A stretch of 43,886 bases of DNA from an uncultured bacterium. Its GTDB lineage: Bacteria; Actinomycetota; Actinomycetes; S36-B12; CAIKAW01. Of the stretch, positions 1 through 7,001 are shown piece by piece. The notes below the pieces were generated by a model. The model worked only from the letters and a program-made list of their open reading frames with translations, made no database searches and had not been told where the DNA came from. A program made the position numbers and the translations under genes. Within the stretch, counting starts at the first letter, position 1. Every line of letters begins with the position of its first letter. The DNA lies in assembly GCA_903825575.1 (NCBI GenBank), contig CAIKAW010000078.1, positions 1 to 43,886 on the forward strand, written 5' to 3'.

Positions 1-23
1 AGGGCCACACTCACGGCTAAATC

Positions 24-40
24 GACCCCATCTCAGGGTC
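24..40. repeat. small inverted repeat upstream of creatinase
   Basis: GACCC (24-28) and GGGTC (36-40) form a short inverted repeat about 25 bases before the creatinase start. It could be an operator half or a leader hairpin. The window begins here, so the promoter cannot be placed. Confidence 0.3.
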
Positions 41-64
41 GTGCAAAGGCGTGGAGGCCCCACC

Positions 65-1288
65 GTGACGGCGCAACTGGATCGACCTCAACTGCTTCGG
101 CTCCCCAATGGCGAGCGAGCAGTCCCTACCTTCTCTGCGACCGAGATGGAGCGTCGGCTCACGCTGCTCCGCGGCCTGATGGCCGAGCTCGATCTGGATG
201 CCGTGGTTCTCACGAGTTACCACAACATCAATTACTTCGGAGATTTCCTCTACTGCTACTTCGGGCGTAACTACGCGCTCGTCGTTACGAAGACCGATCA
301 GGTTTCGGTCTCAGCCAACATCGATTACGGCCAACCGTACCGACGTACCTTCGGCGACAACATCGTTTACACCGACTGGCAGCGTGACAACTACTTCCGC
401 GCCGTTCGCGAAGTTGTTCCCCAGTCGGCCAAGCGAGTTGGCATCGAATTCGACCACGTCAATCTGACCAATCGCGCCAAGTTCGAGGCTGCGCTTCCGG
501 GCGTCGAATTGCTCGACGTTGCGCCAGGAACAATGCGCCGTCGAATGATTAAGTCGGGCGAGGAAATCGAAATCATCCGCGCCGGCGCCCGTACGGGCGA
601 TATCGGCGGGGCAGCCGTTGCGGCCGCTATCCACGAGAACGTGCCGGAGTACGAAGTGGCCCTTGCCGGTACACAGGCAATGGTTCGCGAGATTGCCCGG
701 GCCTACCCCAATGCCGAATTGCAGGACACGTGGGTTTGGTTCCAGTCCGGAATAAACACCGACGGAGCGCACAATCCGGTCACCAGCCGCAAGGTACAAA
801 AGGGCGACATCCTCAGTCTGAACTGCTTCCCGATGATCAGCGGTTACTACACGGCGCTAGAGCGGACGCTGTTCTATTACCATGTAGATGACGCCTCGCT
901 TCGCTACTGGGAAATCAACGTGGAGGTGCACCGGCGGGGCCTCGAACTAATTAAGCCCGGAGCCCGGTGCTGCGACATCGCAAATGAGCTCAACGAAATC
1001 TTCCAGGGCTACGGCCTTTTGGAGAACCGCACATTCGGCTACGGTCACAGTTTCGGAGTCCTGTCGCACTACTACGGTCGCGAGGCAGGACTGGAATTGC
1101 GTGAAGACATCGAGACTGTGTTGGAACCTGGAATGGTCGTCTCAATGGAGCCGATGATTACCATCCCAGAAGGCCAGCCCGGTGCCGGTGGGTATCGCGA
1201 GCACGACATTCTGCTCGTCGGTGCAGATAGCGTTGAGAACATTACGAAGTTCCCATTTGGTCCCGAGCACAACGTCATCCGGAACTGA
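65..1288 (+). CDS. creatinase (creatine amidinohydrolase)
   Basis: A cytosolic M24/pita-bread-fold enzyme predicted to hydrolyse creatine to sarcosine and urea (EC 3.5.3.3). The product is 407 residues, close to the Pseudomonas enzyme as I remember it, and can be aligned with it almost end to end. Shared blocks include FTSYHNINY-like SYHNINYFGDFLYCYFGR (about 51-68), NIVYTDWQRDNYF, WFQSGINTDGAHNPVT with the expected catalytic His at 236, GYYTALERTLF, FGYGHSFG and SMEPMI. This extent of identity favours creatinase over the related Xaa-Pro aminopeptidases, which need a metal site. I chose GTG at 65 because GGAGG (53-57) sits seven bases before it; an in-frame GTG at 41 has no ribosome site. It is the first gene of an operon with an NCS1 permease and a creatininase, which fits creatinine-to-sarcosine catabolism. 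Confidence 0.93.
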   Translation: MTAQLDRPQLLRLPNGERAVPTFSATEMERRLTLLRGLMAELDLDAVVLTSYHNINYFGDFLYCYFGRNYALVVTKTDQVSVSANIDYGQPYRRTFGDNIVYTDWQRDNYFRAVREVVPQSAKRVGIEFDHVNLTNRAKFEAALPGVELLDVAPGTMRRRMIKSGEEIEIIRAGARTGDIGGAAVAAAIHENVPEYEVALAGTQAMVREIARAYPNAELQDTWVWFQSGINTDGAHNPVTSRKVQKGDILSLNCFPMISGYYTALERTLFYYHVDDASLRYWEINVEVHRRGLELIKPGARCCDIANELNEIFQGYGLLENRTFGYGHSFGVLSHYYGREAGLELREDIETVLEPGMVVSMEPMITIPEGQPGAGGYREHDILLVGADSVENITKFPFGPEHNVIRN

Positions 1289-1295
1289 GGTCACT

Positions 1296-2774
1296 ATGTC
1301 GGAGCACCACCACCACATGCTCGAAGAAGTCCCGGGCGGCGAGCGCGAGCTCGAGCTTGAGATTAAGCATGACTACTCGTCCAGCCACGACGGCATCGTC
1401 CCGCTCAGCGTTCGACGCGGCACGTGGTCTCACCACGTTCCGCTGTGGGTAACGCTGTACGCCGGTTTCTCGTACATGGCCTTAGGTTCGGAGTTGTACT
1501 CCTTCGGATACAAGCTCAGCCAAATGTTGACGGTCGTTCTGGTCAGCACGGTGTGCTACTTGGCCTACTCGATTCCGGCCGCTTACCTCGGCGCAGTTAA
1601 GGGTCAGACCCACGCGCTCATGGGCCGTTCGGTCTTCGGCCTTACGGGCTCCATGATTGTGTCGGTGTTCGTGCTCGTCGCCCCGCTCGGCTGGGTTGGC
1701 TACCAGGCCAACACGCTGGCGATCATGTGGAACTCGCTGTTCAACTGGACCCCAGTTGTATGGATCGGTGTCGGTATTGCAGTAGTCGGTATCACCAACA
1801 ACGTTCTCGGATTCACGGGCATCACAGCGTTCGCCCGTTGGATCGCGGCACCCGTAACTGTGCTTTGGGTGCTCTGGATGGTTATTAAGGCATTCGCGAA
1901 TACGCCCAGCGCAGTACTGCACTCGTCGATCCCTGGGACACCAGTAAGTCCGTTGACTCTCGGAATCATTGCGGCCCTCGGCTTCGCAACATACGGAAAC
2001 GAGCCTGACCTGTTCCGTTACGCCAAACCGCAAATGAAAGCAACGGTGCCGCCGTTGTTCTTTGGGTTACTCGTTGGTCAGATCCTCTTCCCACTTGCTG
2101 GTTGGGTCTTGGCGGCTCGGGTGCAGAGCGCTGATTTCGGTAAGGGCTTCGCTGAGGCAGTTACGTTCTCGCTGTTCGGTCTGACATTCCTTGCGTTCCT
2201 GCTCGCTACCGCGACCCAGGTTGCCGTCAACGACGCCAACTACTACGAGTCGTTGAACGCCGGGCAGAACCTGTTTGGCGGTTGGGCAAAGTGGCGCCGC
2301 TTCTACACTTGCATCGTGATTGCGCTTGGTGGCGGATTCATGGCGTGGTGGGTGCCTCAGAACAGTGCGAACTTCTTCCGCGTCACGACTTGGTTGGCTG
2401 TATCGATCCCGACAGCAACCGTCATCATGTACGTGGACCAGTTGTTGCTGCCCAAGATCTTCAAGGGCTATGACCGGAATATGTCCAAGGTTCCGGCTTG
2501 GGATCAGGTCGCCAAGGGCAACTGGCCGGGCATCGTCTCGTTGTTGGTAGCCGTTTGCTTTGGCGCTTACGGCAGTGGCGTATTCCCGGGTCAGTCTGGC
2601 TATCCGCTGGACGGCTGGGGCATCGTCCCAGTTGAAGCGTGGATTATCGCCGCAGTGCTTTACACGATCCTGGTCGGTCTGACATGGAGGTTGCCGAACG
2701 GTAAGGCGATCCTCGGGTTCCCGAAGACTGCACTCGAGTCTGAGCAGGCGGCGGCCACGTCCGCTTCGCTGTGA
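1296..2774 (+). CDS. NCS1-family permease, candidate creatinine/creatine importer
   Basis: A 492-residue integral membrane protein with about twelve hydrophobic segments, of the nucleobase-cation-symporter-1 (cytosine/purine permease, CodB-like) family. Family-type features include the first helix region with WVTLYAGFSYMALGSE, the loop GRSVFGLTGS, GWVGYQAN and FATYGNEPDLFRY. The N-terminus is soluble, acidic and carries a natural run of four histidines. ATG at 1296 was chosen because GAGG (1287-1290, overlapping the creatinase stop) lies five bases before it. The gene sits between creatinase and creatininase and overlaps the latter by four bases, so I infer that the substrate is creatinine or creatine rather than a nucleobase. 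The substrate is inference only; the family is clear. A second NCS1 gene lies at 24.6 kb beside a cytosine deaminase. Confidence 0.85.
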   Translation: MSEHHHHMLEEVPGGERELELEIKHDYSSSHDGIVPLSVRRGTWSHHVPLWVTLYAGFSYMALGSELYSFGYKLSQMLTVVLVSTVCYLAYSIPAAYLGAVKGQTHALMGRSVFGLTGSMIVSVFVLVAPLGWVGYQANTLAIMWNSLFNWTPVVWIGVGIAVVGITNNVLGFTGITAFARWIAAPVTVLWVLWMVIKAFANTPSAVLHSSIPGTPVSPLTLGIIAALGFATYGNEPDLFRYAKPQMKATVPPLFFGLLVGQILFPLAGWVLAARVQSADFGKGFAEAVTFSLFGLTFLAFLLATATQVAVNDANYYESLNAGQNLFGGWAKWRRFYTCIVIALGGGFMAWWVPQNSANFFRVTTWLAVSIPTATVIMYVDQLLLPKIFKGYDRNMSKVPAWDQVAKGNWPGIVSLLVAVCFGAYGSGVFPGQSGYPLDGWGIVPVEAWIIAAVLYTILVGLTWRLPNGKAILGFPKTALESEQAAATSASL

Positions 2775-3562
2775 GTCGTAGCAGCAGATACTCCGACCTA
2801 ACTTGGCCGGAGGTCCGCGAAGCTGCCGGTCGGGGTGCCATCATCGGCATCCCGATCGGCGCTACCGAACAGCACGGTCCGCACCTGCCCTTGAGCACGG
2901 ACTATTTGATCCCTGAGGCTATGGCCTTTGAGGTCGCCAAGAAGCTGGACTTTCTGGTTGCCCCACCGATTACATACGGCAACCGCAGCCGTCCACTAGC
3001 TGGCGGAGGTGAAGGCTTCCCGGGCACGATCAGCCTTAGTGCGACGGCATTCATGAAGCACCTAGAGGACGTAATCTTCGCGTTCGCCAAGTCGGGTTTT
3101 CGCAAGATCGTTCTGATGAACTGGCATTACGAGAACTCCAACTTCATCTACGAAGCGGCTTACGTCGCGCGTGAGCGATCAGGCGCTAAGGATCTACGCA
3201 TCATGGTTTGCGAAGCGACTTTCTCGGGTATTTCCGACGAAGTGGTCGAGATGATGTTCGGCGACGAGTTCCCCGGTTGGGATGTCGAGCACGCGGCCGT
3301 CATGGAAACCTCGGTGATGCTGCACCTGCGCCCTGATCTGGTGTTGATGGATCGAGCGGTCGACGACGCGGCCAAGCGCCATCCGTCGTACGACGTCGTT
3401 CCACCGCCGGCCGACTTCGTCACCGACAGCGGATCCCTATGGAAGGCGACCCCGGCGACGACCGAGAAGGGCGCTGCCGCGTGGGCAAACATTGTCGATC
3501 GAATTACCGAGTCGATCGCGTTTGAGCTAGGCGAAGATCGGCCGACCGCCCCGGGCTTCTGA
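2771..3562 (+). CDS. creatininase (creatinine amidohydrolase family)
   Basis: 263 residues, cytosolic, predicted to interconvert creatinine and creatine (EC 3.5.2.10). The binuclear metal ligands known from the Pseudomonas enzyme are all present with a one-residue offset: Glu33 and His35 in ATEQHG, Asp44 in LSTD, His119 and Glu121 in NWHYENS. The family blocks GGGEGFPGT and GWDVEHAAVMETS are also intact. The GTG start at 2771 overlaps the permease stop (GTGA, 2771-2774), so translation is probably coupled. Creatininase-fold proteins also include MftE-like and F420 or riboflavin-pathway amidohydrolases, but the creatinase two genes upstream and the NWHYENS block make creatininase the best reading. 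Confidence 0.92.
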   Translation: MSRSSRYSDLTWPEVREAAGRGAIIGIPIGATEQHGPHLPLSTDYLIPEAMAFEVAKKLDFLVAPPITYGNRSRPLAGGGEGFPGTISLSATAFMKHLEDVIFAFAKSGFRKIVLMNWHYENSNFIYEAAYVARERSGAKDLRIMVCEATFSGISDEVVEMMFGDEFPGWDVEHAAVMETSVMLHLRPDLVLMDRAVDDAAKRHPSYDVVPPPADFVTDSGSLWKATPATTEKGAAAWANIVDRITESIAFELGEDRPTAPGF

Positions 3563-3580
3563 TAGCCGTGCGGCTAGCCT
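3563..3580 (+). promoter_or_regulatory. inverted repeat plus leaderless -10 box of the SCO1 gene
   Basis: TAGCCG (3563-3568), TG, CGGCTA (3571-3576) form a perfect 6-bp inverted repeat right after the creatininase stop. Its right arm overlaps TAGCCT (3575-3580), a TANNNT -10 box ending six bases before the ATG at 3587. It could serve as a small hairpin ending the operon or as an operator on the SCO1 promoter. Confidence 0.5.
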
Positions 3581-3586
3581 GATCGC

Positions 3587-4369
3587 ATGCGCGTGATTCG
3601 GGTGGCCTCGGCCGGTTTTGCTCTTGCCTGTGTTTCCGTCTTAAGCGCCTGCGGTACCGGAGAGAACCCAGGCATCAATGCCACCCCCTCGGGTGCGCCA
3701 ACGCCGACGGCGGGGACGGTTTTCGACAAGACGATCGATCCCGCGGTTACAGCGCTGAGGTTCACTAATCAGGACGGTCAGTCGGTCACTCTGGATTCGC
3801 TTAAGGGCCAGACAGTGGTGCTCACCGATTTCCTGACGCTATGCCAAGAGATTTGTCCGTTGACGACTGCCAATTACTTGCAGATCGCGGCCAAGGTCAA
3901 GGCGGCCGGCGCTACCAACGCGATCACGTTGCTTGAGATCACCGTTGATCCGGCCCGCGACACCGCAGCCCGCCTAAAGGCCTATCAGGCTCGTCTCGGA
4001 GCCGAACCGAACTGGGCCTTTTGGACCGGGTCAGTCGCCGATATAACCAAACTGTGGGCGGCCATGGGGATCTCCTACGAAAAGGTGATGTCGGAGCCAG
4101 GCTCCAAGCCGATCGACTGGATGACCGGCAAGGTGTTGACGTATGACGTCACGCACCAAGATGTGCTGTTCGTGCTTGGGGTCGACGGACACGAGAAGTG
4201 GTTGATCCAGGGGAATCCGAATCTGTCGGGTTTCCAGATTCCGGGTTTTCTGAGCAAATTCCTCAACGACGCCGGGAAGTCGAACCTGACCTCACCGGGG
4301 GATCAGTCGTGGACCGCCGCCGATGTGGAAATGGCGCTTTCGTACGTCAGCGGCAGCAAGATCGGTTGA
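3587..4369 (+). CDS. SCO1/SenC-family lipoprotein
   Basis: 260 residues, exported and lipid-anchored: a basic hydrophobic signal ends in the lipobox LSAC with the lipidated Cys at 22, followed by a Pro/Thr/Gly-rich linker. The thioredoxin-like domain holds the copper-site CxxxC motif (Cys86 and Cys90 in CQEIC) and the distant His at 190 (DVTHQD), the three ligands used by SCO proteins in delivering copper to cytochrome oxidase CuA or in redox control. The ITVDPARDT block is also typical. No ribosome site precedes the ATG; instead TAGCCT lies six bases upstream, so the mRNA is probably leaderless. Its 3' end overlaps the convergent signal-peptidase gene by 78 bases. Nothing suggests that it belongs to the creatinine operon. 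Confidence 0.85.
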   Translation: MRVIRVASAGFALACVSVLSACGTGENPGINATPSGAPTPTAGTVFDKTIDPAVTALRFTNQDGQSVTLDSLKGQTVVLTDFLTLCQEICPLTTANYLQIAAKVKAAGATNAITLLEITVDPARDTAARLKAYQARLGAEPNWAFWTGSVADITKLWAAMGISYEKVMSEPGSKPIDWMTGKVLTYDVTHQDVLFVLGVDGHEKWLIQGNPNLSGFQIPGFLSKFLNDAGKSNLTSPGDQSWTAADVEMALSYVSGSKIG

Positions 4370-5356
4370 GTTTTCCGGACCTGGACTCCAGCCGTATGAC
4401 CCGTCTTTGGCGGTGACTAGTAGGAACTCGTGGAGTCCGGTTGCAGCGTCAATGCGATGTAGTACTGGCAGTCGGTACTTCTCTGCGATTCCTCGCAACG
4501 CCACCGCCGAACCAACCGGCTGCAATTCACCAACGTCGGGAAAGTCTTCGACGATGCGTAACCGGCCCGAAAGCGCATACATTGACTTGCTCGGCTCAAC
4601 GACTCCGCGACCGTCGTAGAGGCGGTAGATCAAGTACAGCGAAGTGCCGCCTGACCAAGCCAGCGACACTGTTGCGACAACACCTCGAAAACTTATGAGA
4701 TTGTGGCTAACGCCCAGCAAGCCGACGAGTGCGAGGCATGTCATCGTAGCCAAAGCGCTGAGGATCAGGACCGCGTATTCTCCATTGGAGCGGCCATCGC
4801 GTCTGGGCTCCCGCTTTGCCTGAGCAAGCGCGACGGCAAGTTCTGGTGTCAACTTGCGACGCCGCCAAGGAACGTACGAAAGCAGCGCAAGCCCAGCGCA
4901 GAGTGCAGCGAACGGGAGCGAATGTTGGTTGACCCAACCGAGATAGGCACCGAATCGAGGAACGCCAGCAAAGTACTTGCCGGCGATTTGATTGTTCTTG
5001 ACTGTCCATGGGTCGACCCAAGAGTTGTTGTCTCCCTTGGTTTTCCAGCCCGTGGCAGCGTTGCCCGAGACGATCCGATGGATAATCATGCCGCCGCTAC
5101 TTGACCGATAAACCACTAGGTCACCGGTTGCATACGTGGATTCGGTGCGGGCCACTGCAAGGGCGCCGGAATGCAAAAGTGGTTGCATGCTGTGCCCATT
5201 TACGACGGCGAATGTTGCTGGTCCCCCGATGCTGGTGGGCGCGAGCAGGAAGAACCAGGCAATCGCTAGGACCGTAAGAGCAACCGTCGACACGATCCCT
5301 GGTAGGCCGCGTATCTGCGACCGACCAGGGATTTCGTGAATCGCGCTATCCACCAT
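4292..5356 (-). CDS. SipW-like type I signal peptidase (S26B, Ser/His)
   Basis: 354 residues. A TM segment (about 21-40) is followed by the peptidase domain with catalytic Ser56 in NGHSMQP, His93 in IIHRIV replacing the Lys of ordinary bacterial LepB, and Asp109 in KTKGDNN. This Ser/His/Asp set is that of SipW, archaeal and ER signal peptidases. Two further hydrophobic regions lie near 147-165 and 195-235. A hydrophilic tail of about 120 residues has no family I recognise and is longer than in SipW. The gene starts 12 bases after the stop of the small secreted protein at 5369-5761 with no clear ribosome site, suggesting coupling. As in the sipW-tasA arrangement, the neighbour is the likely substrate. 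The 3' end overlaps the SCO1 gene by 78 bases. Confidence 0.85.
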   Translation of the reverse strand: MVDSAIHEIPGRSQIRGLPGIVSTVALTVLAIAWFFLLAPTSIGGPATFAVVNGHSMQPLLHSGALAVARTESTYATGDLVVYRSSSGGMIIHRIVSGNAATGWKTKGDNNSWVDPWTVKNNQIAGKYFAGVPRFGAYLGWVNQHSLPFAALCAGLALLSYVPWRRRKLTPELAVALAQAKREPRRDGRSNGEYAVLILSALATMTCLALVGLLGVSHNLISFRGVVATVSLAWSGGTSLYLIYRLYDGRGVVEPSKSMYALSGRLRIVEDFPDVGELQPVGSAVALRGIAEKYRLPVLHRIDAATGLHEFLLVTAKDGSYGWSPGPENSTDLAAADVRKRHFHIGGGPRLIPR

Positions 5357-5368
5357 TCTCGGCCGAAC

Positions 5369-5761
5369 TCAGGAACCGGTAATTGCAACCGTGAACGCAT
5401 TGTCGCCGGTACTAAGGGTGCCACCGGTGACCGTGATAGCAGCTGTCCCACTCGAGAAAGTTGCTGAGCCAGTGCCACCTACCGACAGCGTGGCCAAGAG
5501 GCCCTCGCAGCCCAATTGTGAGGTGGTGAGGGTTACCGTGGTTACGGCGGTTCGTCCGACGTTGTAGGCGTAGGCAACTGAATCCATCGTTCCGCACGTA
5601 GGCGCCGCGGCGGAAGTGATCGTTAGTCCGCCCGAAGTAGAAATGTACTTTGCGGTTACCGAGGGGGTGTCACCCGATGTAAACGTCAGGCCACTCGCCC
5701 CAGCTGCCGTCATTGCAAAAACTGATCCTGTTGCCATGATCGCGAGTACTGCTTTGCGCAT
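5369..5761 (-). CDS. small secreted protein, likely substrate of the adjacent SipW-like peptidase
   Basis: 130 residues. A signal peptide (MRKAVLAIMATGSVFAM, then an AAGAS cleavage region) precedes a mature part made almost wholly of Thr, Ser, Gly, Ala and Val with alternating hydrophobic residues, suggesting an all-beta fold. It has two cysteines, in APTCGT and LGCEG, that could form a disulphide. ATG at 5761 was chosen because GGAGG lies five bases before it; the in-frame ATG at 5773 overlaps that ribosome site. I recognise no named family. The position directly upstream of the SipW-like peptidase recalls TasA/camelysin-type surface proteins and similar small actinobacterial exports, so fibre or surface protein is an inference. 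Confidence 0.7.
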   Translation of the reverse strand: MRKAVLAIMATGSVFAMTAAGASGLTFTSGDTPSVTAKYISTSGGLTITSAAAPTCGTMDSVAYAYNVGRTAVTTVTLTTSQLGCEGLLATLSVGGTGSATFSSGTAAITVTGGTLSTGDNAFTVAITGS

Positions 5762-5780
5762 GACTTCCTCCATCTCGTAG

Positions 5781-5792
5781 CCCAGATCTGGG
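5781..5792. promoter_or_regulatory. perfect 12-bp palindrome before the secreted-protein gene
   Basis: CCCAGATCTGGG reads the same on both strands and lies 20-31 bases before the ATG at 5761 on the minus strand. It could be a dimeric repressor site or an RNA hairpin near the ribosome site. Confidence 0.45.
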
Positions 5793-5829
5793 CACTCACC
5801 AACTTCAGACGGAGTTGGCGGCCTTTGGG

Positions 5830-5905
5830 CGAGGGGTGGATTCCGGGACGGAGCCGGATATGCAAAGCCGTGCTGCTTAGGTGCCCCGTTGCGGTCGACC
5901 CCTCG
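5830..5905. ncRNA. candidate structured RNA element (strand uncertain)
   Basis: CGAGGGGT (5830-5837) pairs perfectly with ACCCCTCG (5898-5905), closing a 76-base element. Inside are a TCCGG/CCGGA hairpin (5842-5846 / 5854-5858), a GCAAAGCC segment (5862-5869) and a palindrome GGTCGACC (5893-5900). A closing helix around inner hairpins is the layout of a riboswitch or similar cis-regulatory RNA. Read on the minus strand it lies in the leader of the secreted-protein/SipW operon. GCAAAGCC on the plus strand recalls the core of the GEMM-I (cyclic di-GMP) aptamer, but I cannot match the rest of that consensus and no plus-strand gene follows. Confidence 0.35.
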
Positions 5906-6042
5906 ACCTATTTAGAAAAGAGTCCCACGGGATTCTGGCGATTACTAGGGGGGTGGATTCAACTACCTTCCGTAATCAAAGAACTCCTCGCGCGAATAGA
6001 CCAAAACGGCAAAAGATCTTGTGAAATAAGGGTTTCTGGAGG

Positions 6043-6792
6043 CTAGCGGGCTAACGACCAAGCCCTGACCCCACCGACTATCCCGGCATCGTTCGGGACG
6101 GTCACCACGTCCGAGCCAAGATCAGCAACGTCGTCGGGACGAATTCGCTTGCCGTTTCCACCGCCGATGGTCAAGCGGTCCCAGTGGAAGACGGGGCGAA
6201 GTTCGGCTACCACCTTGACCACGCGTCTCGACCAGCGGTCGGTGCCGATCCGGCGGCGTTCGTGATCACCGATGTAGTGATCGAACGAGCGGCCCTTTCG
6301 CAAAGTGGCATGGGCAAACTCCAAATGCGGAGCCAACCGTCCGCCGTCGAAGAACGCGCAGCCGAAACCGGTGCCAAGAGTGACGGCTAGTTCGAATCCG
6401 ACGCCCGTGATAGATCCGGCGCCGTGAACTTCGGCATCGTTAAGCACCAACGTTGGAAGGGCTAATTGCTCGGAAATTGCCTGCTGGGCATCAAATCCGA
6501 ACCACTCAGCGCGAAGGGTCGGATCAACTACGGTGTGGGGTCCGGCAGTTGTCGTGTAGTGATTGGTCCAGATGACCACGCCGTGTCTGATCATGCCCGG
6601 GATACCCACGGTCACGCGGTTCGCGGGCGGAAGCCAGGCCGCTAGTTGGCCGATCGTGTGCAAGAACAGATCTGGTGACATTGGGTAAGGGGTAGGGATC
6701 CGGATCCGGGCGGCATGCTGGGTGCCAGCGGCATCGAGTACCGAAGCCTTAATTCCGGACCCGCCGCAGTCGATAGCAAGCGTCATTTCCAT
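6043..6792 (-). CDS. ROK-family polyphosphate glucokinase-like protein
   Basis: About 249 residues, cytosolic. The N-terminal phosphate-binding loop DCGGSGIK (about 9-16) and the second phosphate motif TLGTGFGCA match polyphosphate/ATP glucokinases of Actinobacteria, which phosphorylate glucose with polyphosphate. VLNDAEVHG supplies the expected catalytic Asp. The C-terminal TIGGGNGKRI block closes the ATPase fold. The usual family length is about 250-270. Two starts are possible (6792, and 6786 giving MTLAIDCGG); CACAAT six bases before 6792 could be a weak leaderless -10. It stands alone, with intergenic regions on both sides. Confidence 0.85.
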   Translation of the reverse strand: MEMTLAIDCGGSGIKASVLDAAGTQHAARIRIPTPYPMSPDLFLHTIGQLAAWLPPANRVTVGIPGMIRHGVVIWTNHYTTTAGPHTVVDPTLRAEWFGFDAQQAISEQLALPTLVLNDAEVHGAGSITGVGFELAVTLGTGFGCAFFDGGRLAPHLEFAHATLRKGRSFDHYIGDHERRRIGTDRWSRRVVKVVAELRPVFHWDRLTIGGGNGKRIRPDDVADLGSDVVTVPNDAGIVGGVRAWSLAR

Positions 6793-7001
6793 GACGACAT
6801 TGTGACCGCATTTGATCGGGAAGTCCCAGACATGCGAATCGGCCCGGCCCTGGAGGGGGTTAGGCCGATCCGTTAGTCACCGGCTGGGGGGAGTCGGGTG
6901 ACCGTGGTGTTTCACGAATGATTACACCGATCGCCCGATTCGGCTACTAGGGGCTTACGTCCTAGTACTCAGAGTGATCATGAAGCGGCCGGTTTCCTCG
7001 C
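6793..7001. other. intergenic region with three inverted repeats
   Basis: This 209-base gap lies downstream of the EamA gene and upstream of the glucokinase-like gene (both minus strand). It holds GTCACC/GGTGAC (6876-6881 / 6897-6902), GGTGT/ACACC (6906-6910 / 6924-6928) and ACTAGG/CCTAGT (6946-6951 / 6961-6966). None is followed by a clear T-run. Likely roles are transcription end of the upstream operon and promoter control of the glucokinase. No ORF was found. Confidence 0.45.

Larger units (their letters stand above)
5774..6042. other. structured leader/intergenic region, 269 bases
   Basis: This region lies between the stop of the glucokinase-like gene and the start of the secreted-protein gene, both on the minus strand, so most of it is probably the promoter and 5' leader of the latter. 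It holds a perfect 12-bp palindrome (5781-5792), a 6-bp hairpin CCAACT/AGTTGG (5799-5804 / 5813-5818), a larger helix-closed element (5830-5905) and an 11-bp direct repeat GGGGTGGATTC (5833-5843 and 5950-5960). It is more AT-rich toward 5905-6040. No convincing ORF was found. Confidence 0.6.

Noticed and set aside
1482-2033. Long minus-strand open frames inside the NCS1 permease, XPB, groEL, citrate synthase and other genes
   Set aside because: They are shadows of strongly coding genes in a GC-rich genome; none has a recognisable domain or promoter.
5830-5905. GEMM-I (c-di-GMP) riboswitch assignment
   Set aside because: Only the GCAAAGCC core fits. The GGCAAACC segment and the 3' receptor are not recognisable and the matching strand has no gene downstream, so only an unnamed RNA candidate is reported.
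5825-6046. 73-codon plus-strand ORF across the structured leader
   Set aside because: No family-like sequence, no ribosome site, and it runs through inverted repeats and into the end of the glucokinase gene; codon use is unlike its neighbours.
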